From: an uncultured Erythrobacter sp. | GTDB lineage: Bacteria; Pseudomonadota; Alphaproteobacteria; Sphingomonadales; Sphingomonadaceae | Assembly (NCBI GenBank): GCA_947495695.1 | Contig: CANLZP010000001.1 | Span: 889,069-953,068 of the forward strand | Length of the DNA: 64,000 bases | Direction: 5' to 3' | Shown here: in pieces, positions 55,139-64,000 of the stretch | How the letters are laid out: each line of letters begins with the position of its first letter | How positions within the stretch are numbered: the first letter of the stretch is position 1 | Made by a program: the position numbers and the translations under genes | The notes under the pieces: generated by a model | The model's database searches: none | Seen by the model: the letters and a program-made list of their open reading frames with translations, nothing else | Told to the model about the DNA's origin: nothing

Positions 55139-57325
55139 ATGAAATTCATGTCCCAAAGCTCTACCCGCGCATTGGCAATGGCCTCGGTTTGTATCGGCAT
55201 TGGCGGCTGGGTTGCTTCTCCTGCGTTGGCGCAAGATGATGCCGGACAAGGCGATGCCGCCGAGCAGGAAGAGCGGGTGGAGGATGATCTGCACACAAGG
55301 CAAGTGGACTATGAAGGCAAGATCATCGTCAGCGCCACCGGGTTAAAGCAATTGGACTTGCTGGCCGGAACATCGGTTCTGGAAGCCGCCGACATTCAGA
55401 ACAATCTCAGTGGACAGGTTGGCGAAGTTCTCGCCAAATTGCCCGGCGTTTCTGCCACCAGCTTTGCGCCAGGGGCATCGCGCCCAGTGCTGCGCGGCTT
55501 TCAGGGCGAGCGCGTACGGGTTCTGGTCGATGGATTGAGTACGGCAGATGTATCCAACACATCAGCTGATCACGCGACCACGATCGAACCGCTGACAGCA
55601 GAGCGGATTGAAGTCTTGCGTGGCCCCGCGGTTCTGCTGTTCGGCAGCCAGGCGATTGGCGGGGCGGTGAATGTTATCGACAAGCGCATTCCGCGCCGTG
55701 TGCCAGAAGAAGATTTTCATCTGGATGCAATCGTCGCAGCCGATACCGCCAGCGATCTGCGCAATGTCGGCGCATCGCTCGACGTGCCCTTGGGCGAAAG
55801 CGTTGTGTTCCATGTCGATGGCAGCTTCCGCGAAACCAACGATCTTGAAATAGGCGGCTTGCAAATTGCGCCAGCCCTGCGGGAAGCTATCTTCGAACTG
55901 GCCGACGAAGAGCAGGCTGAAGGCGAAGTGGAAGAAGCCGAAGAATTGCGCGAAGCCGCCGTCCAAAGCGGTGTGATCCCCAATTCGGCAACCCAGACTT
56001 GGACCGTAAATGGCGGTGTCAGCTTCTTTTCCGGCGATAGCATTTTTGGCGCCTCGGTTGGATTTTACGACACCGACTATGGCGTCCCAGGACGCCCCGG
56101 AACCGAACATGCGCATGAAGAGGGCGAAGAAGATGAAGGCGAAGAGGAAGGCGAGGAAATCGTCACCATCGGACTGGAGCAATTTCGCGCCGATGCACTT
56201 GCTGACATTGATCTGGGTGATGGGTTCTTCCAGCGTCTGAAGGTCCGCTTGGGTTATTCCGATTATACTCACACCGAGTTTGAAGGCGCGGAGACGGGCA
56301 CCGTGTTCGACACTGAAAGTTTCGAAGCGCGGCTGGAACTGGCTCAGTCTGAAACCGGCCCTTCGCGCGGATCAATTGGCGCGCAATACAGCTATCGCGA
56401 TTTTGCAGCGGTTGGTGAAGAGGCCTTTGTTGCGCCCAACACGACCGAGCAATTTGCAGTGTTTGGCCTACAGGAATTTGGGCCAGGCCCGATCCAGGTC
56501 GAAGCCGGTGGCCGGCTCGAGTTTACTGATGTTGCGTCGGACGTCGTGAACGCCTCACGCAATTTCACCAACTTTTCCGGCGCTCTGGCCTTGGTCTATG
56601 AAACCGACGAAGCCTTGCGCGCTGGCGTCAATCTGTCGCGCGTAGAGCGAGCCCCCTCCGCCGAGGAATTGTTCGCCGACGGCCCGCATATCGCCACTCA
56701 GCAATTCGAGATCGGCGATCCTGATCTGGGCACCGAGAGCGCATGGGGCGTCGAAGGATTTGTTCGTGGCAAGATTGGTGGCGCGGAACTCAGCGTCGCG
56801 ATCTATCAACAATGGTTCAATGATTACATATATTTGTCTGGCAATGGCGATGAAGAAGACGGCTTGCCCGTGTTTGTGATTGTGCAGGATGATGCTGATT
56901 ACTTTGGGATGGAAGGCGAGATTACCTTCCCTCTGTTCAGCAAATCGGATGTGACCGTGCTGGCCGATCTGCGAGGGTCCTATATCAAGGCCGAGCTGGA
57001 CGATGGATCTGCCATTCCGCGCATTCCGCCGGTTGAATTGCTCGGCGCTCTTGAGGCACAGACCGATGCGTTCGATATCCGCGGCGAGGTCCAGTGGTTT
57101 GGCGCACAGAACGATGTTTCCACCTTTGAAACCGAGACTGACTCATTTGCGCTGGTCAATATGTCGGTCGCATGGCGACCCTTGCCAAGTCGCGAAAACG
57201 TCACCGTATTGTTGAGTGCTGACAATATCTTCGATGTGGTTGGCAGGCGTCATGCCAGCTTCACCAAGGATTTCGTCCCGCTGGCAGGCCGCAATGTGAA
57301 AGCCAGCGTTCGCCTGAGCTTCTGA
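55139..57325 (+). CDS. ZnuD-like TonB-dependent zinc receptor
   Basis: A 728-residue outer-membrane receptor with a Sec signal peptide (cleavage after ALAQ at about 32). The plug includes ATSFAPGASRPVLRGFQGERV and RIEVLRGPAVLLFGSQAIGGAVNVID. The barrel has two acidic insertions: FELADEEQAEGEVEEAEELR (about 252-271), and TEHAHEEGEEDEGEEEGEE (about 322-340) with two His. The latter sits where Neisseria ZnuD has its His/Asp metal loop after the shared DYGVPG block. RAPSAEELFADGPHIATQQFEIGDPDL and the C-terminal F match ZnuD and related receptors. Zinc is the best guess for the ligand. It is followed by a strong terminator. Confidence 0.88.
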   Translation: MKFMSQSSTRALAMASVCIGIGGWVASPALAQDDAGQGDAAEQEERVEDDLHTRQVDYEGKIIVSATGLKQLDLLAGTSVLEAADIQNNLSGQVGEVLAKLPGVSATSFAPGASRPVLRGFQGERVRVLVDGLSTADVSNTSADHATTIEPLTAERIEVLRGPAVLLFGSQAIGGAVNVIDKRIPRRVPEEDFHLDAIVAADTASDLRNVGASLDVPLGESVVFHVDGSFRETNDLEIGGLQIAPALREAIFELADEEQAEGEVEEAEELREAAVQSGVIPNSATQTWTVNGGVSFFSGDSIFGASVGFYDTDYGVPGRPGTEHAHEEGEEDEGEEEGEEIVTIGLEQFRADALADIDLGDGFFQRLKVRLGYSDYTHTEFEGAETGTVFDTESFEARLELAQSETGPSRGSIGAQYSYRDFAAVGEEAFVAPNTTEQFAVFGLQEFGPGPIQVEAGGRLEFTDVASDVVNASRNFTNFSGALALVYETDEALRAGVNLSRVERAPSAEELFADGPHIATQQFEIGDPDLGTESAWGVEGFVRGKIGGAELSVAIYQQWFNDYIYLSGNGDEEDGLPVFVIVQDDADYFGMEGEITFPLFSKSDVTVLADLRGSYIKAELDDGSAIPRIPPVELLGALEAQTDAFDIRGEVQWFGAQNDVSTFETETDSFALVNMSVAWRPLPSRENVTVLLSADNIFDVVGRRHASFTKDFVPLAGRNVKASVRLSF

Positions 57326-57347
57326 ACTCGAGATTGGACAAGAAATA

Positions 57348-57377
57348 GGGGAGCCTCGCCAATTGCGAGTGCTCCCC
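57348..57377. terminator. Bidirectional terminator after the ZnuD-like gene
   Basis: A long stem, GGGGAGC-CTCGC-loop-GCGAG-T-GCTCCCC (57348-57377), twelve pairs with one bulge, stands between the receptor stop and the convergent reductase stop. It is followed by TTCTCG on one side and, on the minus strand, TATTTCTT. Confidence 0.75.
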
Positions 57378-57409
57378 TTCTCGTGCTTCACATATTTAGG
57401 TGCGAGCGA

Positions 57410-58591
57410 TCAATTCTCTACCGCAAAGCTGATTTCAGCATGCTCTTGCAGCCGGTCGACCAAGGCCTCGCCCAGGAACGATCCGGGCGTACCGATGCCA
57501 CCTTCCGCATCGCATGACAGCAAGGCTATGCCGGTTTCACTGAGCATCCGGCTGGTTGAGCCATAGCCGGGATCATATTTGCCTTTCACGCCATAATGCA
57601 GGCTTTCGCCATCGGGCATGTCGGCCACGAACAGCACGTCGTAATGGCCATTTTCGCGCTCTTCCTTGCTCGGGCCTTCACCCGGCTTAGGCGGTTTGGC
57701 ACCAAACGGGTTCTTCATCATTTCGGCCACAGCATTGGCGGCTGCCTTGCCCGCTTCGCCCGGGCTGGTCAGCATCATCTCGTCATAGACAAAATCCTCG
57801 CCATAAGGATGGCCGAGCAAAAAGTTGGTGCGGTGAACATTCTTGGTGTTGATCGGAGCCATCACAAAGGGTGCCGCCCATTTGTCCAGATCCTTTTCAA
57901 AGGCGGGCATCATGCCGCTGGGCTGGCTGGGTCCATCAAAGCCAGGTGCCAAGGCAAAGGGATCGCGCAGGACGTTCAAAATGGCTGGCTTTCTGGCTGC
58001 AGCCTTCATGGTTGCGCCCAAACTGGCAGCGGTTCCGCCAGAGAAGGTTCCCGCCATTGCCCGTACCCGGCCACGGATTTTGGGAGCCGGTTTGCCGAAT
58101 TTTTCCTTTGCCGCCTTCTGCGTCATCATCACGCCCAGATCGAACGGGATGGAGTCAAACCCGCTGGAAAAGCAGATCCGCGCGCCGCTGGCCTTGGCAG
58201 CCTCGTGATGCTCGGCAATCTTCTCGGCCATCCACGCTGGTTCACCGCATAGATCGGCGTAATCGGTGCCTGTTTTCACGCAAGCCGCGACCAGATTGTC
58301 GCCATAAAGCTGGTATGGTCCAACCGTGGTCAGGACGACTTTGGTGCGCGCGCACATCATGTCCAGATCTTCCATATTGTCCGCGTCGGCCACCACCAGC
58401 GGCGTTTCGGCAGGCGCGCCAATTTCGTCGCGAACAGCCTCCAGTTTTTCTAAGCTGCGTCCGGCCATCGCCCATTTCGGGCCGTCGTCGCGCCCGCTAT
58501 AATGCTGGTCGAGATATTCAGCGACCAGGCGGCCGGTATATCCGGTGGCACCATAAATGATGATATCAAATTCGCGTGAGTCTTTGGACAT
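57410..58591 (-). CDS. Saccharopine dehydrogenase-like / trans-acting enoyl reductase family protein
   Basis: A 393-residue protein with the N-terminal Rossmann motif FDIIIYGATGYTGRLVAEYL, LTTVGPYQLYG, YADLCGEPAWM, and FSSGFDSIPFDLGVMM. The set is characteristic of the saccharopine dehydrogenase-like family that includes the mycobacterial trans-acting enoyl reductase Rv2953. The C-terminus is Gly/Pro-rich with YDPGYGSTSRML. A reaction on acyl or lipid substrates is plausible but not shown. It ends opposite the receptor gene, with a shared terminator. Confidence 0.88.
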   Translation of the reverse strand: MSKDSREFDIIIYGATGYTGRLVAEYLDQHYSGRDDGPKWAMAGRSLEKLEAVRDEIGAPAETPLVVADADNMEDLDMMCARTKVVLTTVGPYQLYGDNLVAACVKTGTDYADLCGEPAWMAEKIAEHHEAAKASGARICFSSGFDSIPFDLGVMMTQKAAKEKFGKPAPKIRGRVRAMAGTFSGGTAASLGATMKAAARKPAILNVLRDPFALAPGFDGPSQPSGMMPAFEKDLDKWAAPFVMAPINTKNVHRTNFLLGHPYGEDFVYDEMMLTSPGEAGKAAANAVAEMMKNPFGAKPPKPGEGPSKEERENGHYDVLFVADMPDGESLHYGVKGKYDPGYGSTSRMLSETGIALLSCDAEGGIGTPGSFLGEALVDRLQEHAEISFAVEN

Positions 58592-58693
58592 GGCAGTGTT
58601 CTCCTTTGCTCACCTGCATGGGCGCGGGCGTGCCGAGAGTCAAAGCCGTTACGGAAAGCAGGCCTGCTGCTGTTTGCGCCTTGCAGCTTGGCC

Positions 58694-59248
58694 CTAAAGC
58701 CTAGGAAGCGTTACGCCGCGTTGGCCCATATATTTGCCTGCGCGATCGGCATAGGTCACTTCGGGCCGTTCGTTGCCTTTCAGGAACAGGAATTGGCAGG
58801 CCCCTTCATTGGCGTAGATTTTGGCCGGAAGAGGCGTGGTGTTGGAAAATTCCAACGTCACATGGCCTTCCCAACCAGGCTCTAACGGGGTCACATTCAC
58901 AATGATCCCGCACCGCGCATAGGTGCTCTTGCCCAAGCAGATAACCAGCACATCTTCGGGCACGCGGAAATATTCGACTGTCCGCGCCAAGGCGAAGGAA
59001 TTGGGCGGAATGATGCAAACGTCCGTTTCGCGATCGACAAAATTCTTCGGATCGAATTTCTTGGGATCGACCGTGCTGGAATCGACATTGGTGAAGATCT
59101 TGAATTCGGGCGCAACGCGGGCGTCATATCCGTATGAGCTAAGCCCATAGGAGATGCAGCCGTCGCGCCGTTGCGCCTCAACGAAAGGTTCGATCATGCC
59201 CTTGGATTGGGCCTGTTTGCGGATCCACTTGTCTGAAAGAATCGCCAT
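58694..59248 (-). CDS. dcd: dCTP deaminase
   Basis: Makes dUTP from dCTP for thymidylate synthesis. From ATG 59248 the 184-residue protein has [59 protein letters not shown] with the conserved Arg/Ser, and [19 protein letters not shown] with the catalytic Glu. The upstream extension of the frame is not needed. It fits the nucleotide-pool enzymes NrdA and NrdB elsewhere in the window. Confidence 0.97.
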   Translation of the reverse strand: MAILSDKWIRKQAQSKGMIEPFVEAQRRDGCISYGLSSYGYDARVAPEFKIFTNVDSSTVDPKKFDPKNFVDRETDVCIIPPNSFALARTVEYFRVPEDVLVICLGKSTYARCGIIVNVTPLEPGWEGHVTLEFSNTTPLPAKIYANEGACQFLFLKGNERPEVTYADRAGKYMGQRGVTLPRL

Positions 59249-59349
59249 AGGTGACTGATTCCCGATGCAAGGCTGCGGGGCAAGCTTTGCGCGCAGTTTA
59301 TCCGTGGGAGATTTTTGGCAGGTGGACTGGTTAAGGGCGTGCAATTCCA

Positions 59350-59417
59350 GACTGTCGGTTAGCTAAACTTCTCGGCCAAGACCCGACGTTCGGCTAACGA
59401 CCCAATTGCGGACAGTC
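59350..59417. repeat. Nested inverted repeats between dcd and the ion channel
   Basis: GACTGTC (59350-59356) pairs with GACAGTC (59411-59417), and inside them GTTAGC (59358-59363) pairs with GCTAAC (59393-59398). It may form a branched hairpin or mark a recombination remnant. The rest of the gap 59249-59437 shows nothing else that I can support. Confidence 0.45.
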
Positions 59418-59437
59418 GGTGAAAAATGGGTCAGCAA

Positions 59438-59869
59438 TCAATCATTCCTCGAGCTCTCTTTCCGCAAACGCACGATAAACTCGATCAAGAAAGCGGTTAC
59501 GAGGCTAAACAGGATCAGGCCATTGGCGGCTATGATGCCCGAAAGAAGCCGCCAATCTTCGCCTATAACAACGTCTCCAAACCCCAGGGTGGTGAAAGAG
59601 ACAACTGAGAAATACACCGCTTCTTCAAGTGTCGCGAACTGGCCAAGCGCCATAAATGCACCAGCCCATATCCAGACCGATAGTGTGAGCGCACCAAGCA
59701 TCCACAATACGACCGCCGAAAGTGAAGTTATCAGCTTTACGAACCAACGGCCTGTGATCATCCATTTGCCCACCTTGGTCAAAACCAAGGTAGCTGCAGC
59801 AATAAAACCAACCGTTACGACTACGGTAGCGCAAACTAGAACAGCACCTACGACCAATTGGATCAGCAC
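59438..59869 (-). CDS. Two-TM potassium channel family protein
   Basis: A small ion channel of 143 residues. The chosen start is GTG 59869, as GGAGG stands 7 bases before it; an ATG at 59983 has no ribosome site and would overlap the divergent gene's start codon. The protein has about three hydrophobic segments and a pore loop SVVSFTTLGFGDVV, where TLGFGD replaces the common TVGYGD filter. So a cation channel, probably for K+, is predicted. It is divergent from the RND adaptor. Confidence 0.8.
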   Translation of the reverse strand: MLIQLVVGAVLVCATVVVTVGFIAAATLVLTKVGKWMITGRWFVKLITSLSAVVLWMLGALTLSVWIWAGAFMALGQFATLEEAVYFSVVSFTTLGFGDVVIGEDWRLLSGIIAANGLILFSLVTAFLIEFIVRLRKESSRND

Positions 59870-59981
59870 AAATGTTCCTCCGATATATAGGCTGCTGGTT
59901 GCCAGCCTGATTAAATTAAGGCAGCGTTTGTGTCGAGGCGCTTGAGGATTGATCGATTGTTGCGCCCAAGAGGAATAGAAC

Positions 59982-61040
59982 ATGAGCTTTGGCAATCGAT
60001 TTTTGGGCGCTCTCGCAATAGGGGGAGCGTTATCGGGGTGTTCAGGCGGAGCTGCCGAAGACACTGAAATCGTTCGCCCTGCAAGATTGATAACAATTGA
60101 AGCGGCAAGTGAACGCCTCGACGTCAGCTTTCCTGCCATTGTTGAAGCGCGCAGTTCATCTACGCTAACCTTCCAAGTTGGTGGATTGCTTGAAGCCTTT
60201 CCCGTTTCGGAAGGACAGTTTGTCCGCAAAGGTCAGCCAATCGCTCGGCTGGCACAAAGGCGATACCAAAACGCTGTTGATTCTGCGCAAGCCCAATATG
60301 CGACTGCGCAGGGCGAATTTGAGAGCGCAAGCTCGCTGCTTGAAGAAGACGCAATTGCCGCGCTTGTTGTCCAACAAAGACGAGCGCAACGCGATGTCGC
60401 CGCTGCAACTCTCGACAGCGCGAAGAAAGACCTTGCAGACACTGTTTTGCGCGCTCCTTTCAGCGGTGTGGTCGCTGAAAAGCTGGCAGTGCGATTTGAG
60501 AATGTAAGCGCCCAGCAAGAAATCGTTACATTGCAATCTACTGGTGCGGCAGAAGCTGTAGTAAGCGTGCCGGCAAGTTTGGTACCTCGCTTGGCAAATC
60601 GTCCGCCCACGAACGAGTATGTGGTGCTATCATCTGCGCCTGATCTGGAAATCCCAGGGCGATTTATGTCGGTGAGGACGCAAGCAGACGTACAATCACA
60701 GACTTTTACTGTTAGATTTGCATTCGACGCTCCCTCCAACGTTGTTGTCCTGCCTGGGACGACCGCAACTGTTTACGGCAGCCGCGAATTGTTGGGTGAC
60801 GAAATCGAAGGTGACGGAATCAACGTTCCTGTCGGTGCAATCCTGTCAGATGGGAAAGCTCGCTTTGTTTGGGTTGTTGACCGAAAGACAATGCAGGTCG
60901 CCAAGCGAAAAGTGACCGTCGGAAAAGGCACCGGTGCTGACGTCCCCATCATTGATGGTTTAGAGGCCGGTGAAACCATTGTCGGCGCAGGTGCTGCGTA
61001 CCTCCATGAGGGGATGAAAATTCGTCCCTATGAAGGCTGA
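59982..61040 (+). CDS. RND efflux periplasmic adaptor (membrane fusion protein), lipoprotein
   Basis: A 352-residue adaptor from ATG 59982 with AGAGGA upstream. The lipobox LSGC puts lipidation at Cys 20. A lipoyl-type half QVGGLLEAFPVSEGQFVRKGQPIARL, a coiled-coil hairpin (about 90-140), the second lipoyl half DTVLRAPFSGVVAEKLAV, and a beta-barrel/MP domain follow. It bridges the inner-membrane pump to an outer-membrane channel, which is not encoded here within view. The pump gene begins 11 bases after its stop, so the pair is an operon. Confidence 0.92.
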   Translation: MSFGNRFLGALAIGGALSGCSGGAAEDTEIVRPARLITIEAASERLDVSFPAIVEARSSSTLTFQVGGLLEAFPVSEGQFVRKGQPIARLAQRRYQNAVDSAQAQYATAQGEFESASSLLEEDAIAALVVQQRRAQRDVAAATLDSAKKDLADTVLRAPFSGVVAEKLAVRFENVSAQQEIVTLQSTGAAEAVVSVPASLVPRLANRPPTNEYVVLSSAPDLEIPGRFMSVRTQADVQSQTFTVRFAFDAPSNVVVLPGTTATVYGSRELLGDEIEGDGINVPVGAILSDGKARFVWVVDRKTMQVAKRKVTVGKGTGADVPIIDGLEAGETIVGAGAAYLHEGMKIRPYEG

Positions 61041-61051
61041 GGGCCAGCGCA

Positions 61052-64000
61052 ATGGATGCTGCTGAATTCTCGATCAAGAACCGTCTGATCATGTTCTTGA
61101 TAATCGCGCTCGTGATGGCGGGTGGTTGGTATAGCTATCAGAACATTGCTCGGTTCGAAGATCCCGAGTTTACCATTCGGACAGCACAAGTTGTGACCCA
61201 ATATCCAGGGGCTACTCCTGAAGAGGTCGCCAACGAAGTTACGGAAACGTTGGAAAGTGCAATCCAGCAGTTGGGCGAAGTGGACGAAGTGCGATCCGTA
61301 TCGTCGGCTGGCCGTTCGGAGATCAGCGTCGACATTCTTTATAGCGCATCTCCAACGAAAGAGGATTTGCAACTTATTTGGACGAAGCTCCGCAACAAGG
61401 TGAACGACGCCACTGGCCAGTTACCGCCAGGTGCCAGCACGCCGTATGTGGCTGATGATTTTGGCGATGTATATGGCCTGTCTTATCTAGTGACAGGAGA
61501 TGGATATTCATCTGCAGAAGTACACGATTATGTGCGCTCACTGCGCACCGAATTGTTGGAAGTCGATGATGTCGCAAAAGTTCAACTCTTCGGCGCTAGA
61601 CAGGAAGCCATCTACGTCGAAGTCTCTCGGGAACGCGCCAATGCCTTAGGCCTATCTGTAGAGCAAATTTACGGCGACCTTGCACAGCAGAACTCAGTCG
61701 TTCCAGCTGGTGACGTGCAGTTTGGTGATCGCCGGATGCTCTTCCAGATCACGGGTGAAATCGGGTCGGTAGAGGCCATTCGCAACCTTGTGGTTTCGAC
61801 GGCCACTTCAGGTCAACTCGTAACTCTGCGGGACGTAGCGACGGTAACCAGAGACTATATCGACCCTCCTGCAAACCTTGTTCGCTGGAATGGTAAACCT
61901 GCAATTGCAATCGGAATATCGAACATCTCTGGTGCAAATGTCTCAAAGATGGGCGAGGCAATTGATGCCAAACTGGACGAGGCCAAGTCACTGCGCCCGC
62001 TGGGGATCGAAGTACATCAGTTCTACCATCAAGGTAAGGTTACAACCGAAGCAGTCTCGGCGTTCGCGGTGAATGTGGTGGCTGCGCTGGCCATTGTGCT
62101 TGTGACGCTATTCTTCTTCATGGGTTTGCGATCCGCGATTATCATTGGTGCGACGCTGGTCGTAACAATCGCTGCGACGCTGGCCGTGATGCTGTTTTGG
62201 GGCATACCGATGCACCGCATCTCGCTTGGCGCGTTGATCATTGCGCTGGGCATGTTGGTAGACAATGCCATTGTTGTGACCGAAGGCATACTGGTTGGCA
62301 CACAACAGGGGCGCAAAAAGCTCGACATAGCCAAGGAAATTGTATCCCGGACAAAATGGCCCTTACTGGGCGGAACCCTAGTGGGTATTATCGCCTTCGC
62401 ACCAATTGGCTTTGCCCCCGGTTCAACGGCCGAATTTACTGGCGACCTGTTCTGGGTAGTGATGATCTCGTTGCTGTTCAGCTGGGTGTTTGCGATCACG
62501 ATTGTCCCTCTTTTTGCCGACATGCTCTTTCAAGAGAGCGATGGTCCGGTTGAGGAGAAACCAGAGCACCCTTTCTTCACTCGTTACCGCACGATGATGA
62601 AGCAGGTGCTGGCCAAATCGAATACGGCGATCATTGCCGTTGTCGCAATGTTCGTGGTTGCAATCGTTGGATTCAACTTCGTAAAATCCGGCTTCTTCCC
62701 ACCATCAACCAGTCCGCAAATTGTTGTCGATTTTTCCATGCCTGAAGGCACCGACATTTCGGTCACCGATGCCAAGATGCGAGAATTGGAAGGTTTCATC
62801 TCGGAGCTTGATGGCGTTGAGGGCCTGCAGACCTTGGTCGGTCAAGGAACGCTGCGATACATGCTGGTATACGCGCCTGAATCGCCGAGCACGGCCTACG
62901 GTCAGTTTTTGATCAGGACGACCGATTATGACTCAATCTCAGGCATCCTTCCGCAAATCCAGCAGCATATCGACGCAAACTTCCCGAACGCTCAGGCCAA
63001 AGTCTGGCAATTTCAATTGGGACCAGGTGGTGGCTCCAAGGTAGAAGCGGAGTTTTCTGGGCCAGAACCCGCAGTGCTGCGCGAATTGGCCGACCAGGCA
63101 AAGGCGGTCATGGCTGCTGACGGCCGAGCAATTTCGATTAAGGATGACTGGCGGCAACCGGTGAGTGTCGTCGAAGTGGTGTACGATGCAGATAGTGGAC
63201 GCCGATTGGGCATTTCACGTGAAGACTTGGCCAATGCTCTTCGCACGAATTTCTCTGGCCGCGATGTTGGTGTCTATCGAGAAGGTGATCAGCTGATCCG
63301 AATAATCTCCCGTGCTCCGGCTCGTGAGCGACTGGACGAAGCCTCGTTAAATGGCGTGCAGATCCTCAGCCAATCGACCGGTCGATCAGTGCCAATACTT
63401 GAGGTTGTTGAAGGGTTCGAAACCAAATGGCAAAATGCCAAACTTCGCCGGGTTGACCGGGTTTGGACTATCAATGCCCAGACCGATCCAATGCCTGGGG
63501 AACTTGCTTCGACATTGTTCGAACGATTGCGCCCCCAAATCGAAAATATCGACCTCCCTGAAGGGTATCAACTGGCCTGGGGCGGCGAATTTGGAGACAG
63601 CGCGGAAGCGAATGAAAGCTTGGCCAGCACCCTACCCATGGGTTTTCTGGCAATGGTCTTGGTTGTGATTGTTTTGTTCAACGCACTGAAACAACCACTG
63701 ATCATTTGGCTGACCGTTCCGCTGGCCTTAATCGGGGTGGTAATCGGGTTGCTGGTTACTGACACAGCGATGGAATTCATGGCTATCTTGGGACTTTTGT
63801 CATTGTCTGGGCTCTTGATCAAAAACGCGATTGTGCTGGTTGATCAGATGGATCTAGAAATTCGTGATGGTAAGCCAAGATATGATGCAGTCTTGGACTC
63901 AGCTGCCAGCCGCGTTCGTCCGGTAATGATGGGGTCTTTAACCACGGTATTGGGCGTCATCCCGCTGTTTCTCGATGCGTTTTTCAAGTCCATGGCTGTG
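61052..64000 (+). CDS. RND efflux pump permease, C-terminus cut by the window edge
   Basis: The frame is open from ATG 61052 to the window end (983 codons). It has the RND layout: an N-terminal helix, porter loops with QYPGATPEEVANEVTETLE, the TM4 proton-relay region LGALIIALGMLVDNAIVV, a second large loop with FVKSGFFPPSTSPQIVVDFS, and the TM10-11 region GLLIKNAIVLVDQMDLEI and RVRPVMMGSLTTVLGVIPL. In TM4 a single Asp is followed by Asn (VDNA), where AcrB has two Asp. This is usual in the subgroup of pumps with heavier divergence from AcrB. The substrate is unknown; an organic-compound pump is likeliest. Confidence 0.95.
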   Translation, partial: MDAAEFSIKNRLIMFLIIALVMAGGWYSYQNIARFEDPEFTIRTAQVVTQYPGATPEEVANEVTETLESAIQQLGEVDEVRSVSSAGRSEISVDILYSASPTKEDLQLIWTKLRNKVNDATGQLPPGASTPYVADDFGDVYGLSYLVTGDGYSSAEVHDYVRSLRTELLEVDDVAKVQLFGARQEAIYVEVSRERANALGLSVEQIYGDLAQQNSVVPAGDVQFGDRRMLFQITGEIGSVEAIRNLVVSTATSGQLVTLRDVATVTRDYIDPPANLVRWNGKPAIAIGISNISGANVSKMGEAIDAKLDEAKSLRPLGIEVHQFYHQGKVTTEAVSAFAVNVVAALAIVLVTLFFFMGLRSAIIIGATLVVTIAATLAVMLFWGIPMHRISLGALIIALGMLVDNAIVVTEGILVGTQQGRKKLDIAKEIVSRTKWPLLGGTLVGIIAFAPIGFAPGSTAEFTGDLFWVVMISLLFSWVFAITIVPLFADMLFQESDGPVEEKPEHPFFTRYRTMMKQVLAKSNTAIIAVVAMFVVAIVGFNFVKSGFFPPSTSPQIVVDFSMPEGTDISVTDAKMRELEGFISELDGVEGLQTLVGQGTLRYMLVYAPESPSTAYGQFLIRTTDYDSISGILPQIQQHIDANFPNAQAKVWQFQLGPGGGSKVEAEFSGPEPAVLRELADQAKAVMAADGRAISIKDDWRQPVSVVEVVYDADSGRRLGISREDLANALRTNFSGRDVGVYREGDQLIRIISRAPARERLDEASLNGVQILSQSTGRSVPILEVVEGFETKWQNAKLRRVDRVWTINAQTDPMPGELASTLFERLRPQIENIDLPEGYQLAWGGEFGDSAEANESLASTLPMGFLAMVLVVIVLFNALKQPLIIWLTVPLALIGVVIGLLVTDTAMEFMAILGLLSLSGLLIKNAIVLVDQMDLEIRDGKPRYDAVLDSAASRVRPVMMGSLTTVLGVIPLFLDAFFKSMAV

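Noticed and set aside
59870..59983. ATG at 59983 as start of the ion channel, which would overlap the divergent adaptor start in a CATG
   Set aside because: There is no ribosome site before it, while GTG 59869 has GGAGG at proper spacing; the shorter form keeps the pore.

Overview
The window looks like chromosomal DNA of an alphaproteobacterium of the order Sphingomonadales, most likely the Erythrobacteraceae. The basis is moderate-to-high GC, many TonB-dependent receptors and lipoproteins, and house gene forms (GlnD, GyrB, NrdA/NrdB, Dcd, GuaA) that resemble that group. The family-level placement is inference. It holds about 58 protein genes, one tRNA-Gly(GCC), and several candidate operators and terminators. 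I saw no CRISPR array, rRNA, prophage or intact insertion sequence.

Layout. 1-8.5 kb: a partial TonB-dependent receptor, glnD (nitrogen sensing) and an acyl-CoA synthetase on the minus strand, divergent from lgt plus a MidA-type methyltransferase. 8.6-11 kb: a two-gene osmoprotectant-type ABC importer whose permease and binding protein are fused. 11.2-15.8 kb: a leucine-degradation cluster (ivd, a small membrane protein, mccB) without mccA, then an acyltransferase and a TetR regulator. 15.8-23.3 kb: a minus-strand series from gyrB through an M50 peptidase, an AI-2E family transporter and a BaiN-like flavoprotein to a 5'-nucleotidase lipoprotein. 23.4-33.3 kb: an adenylate-forming ligase, guaA, a YdjM-like hydrolase overlapping an endonuclease III homologue, a nitronate monooxygenase-like enzyme, a CHCC zinc-finger protein, an ABC ATPase with no permease, and nadB. 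33.3-36.1 kb: a three-gene membrane protein/XRE operon with a candidate operator, an alpha/beta hydrolase and nrtS. 36-42 kb: nrdA and nrdB separated by two small membrane/lipoprotein genes and a diguanylate cyclase.

42-54.6 kb mixes small conserved proteins (DUF465, DsrE, DUF4870, a nuclease) with a stand-alone DUF2282 bufferin-like lipoprotein, then sulfotransferase, argB, yggT-folD-lipoprotein-marC, a TetR-MAPEG pair and a thioredoxin-LON-domain pair. 54.8-64 kb holds tRNA-Gly, a ZnuD-like zinc receptor with a Zur-box-like site, a saccharopine dehydrogenase-like reductase, dcd, an ion channel, and an RND efflux adaptor and pump, the pump being cut by the window edge.

The most unusual items are: the orphan bufferin-type precursor, which has its own terminator, an upstream inverted repeat and no maturation enzymes nearby; paired NrdR-like palindromes in front of nrdA, whose product has a low-complexity N-terminus where an ATP cone often sits; a likely self-regulated XRE/membrane-protein operon; three direct repeats in front of nrtS; and the probable Zur control of the ZnuD-like receptor.
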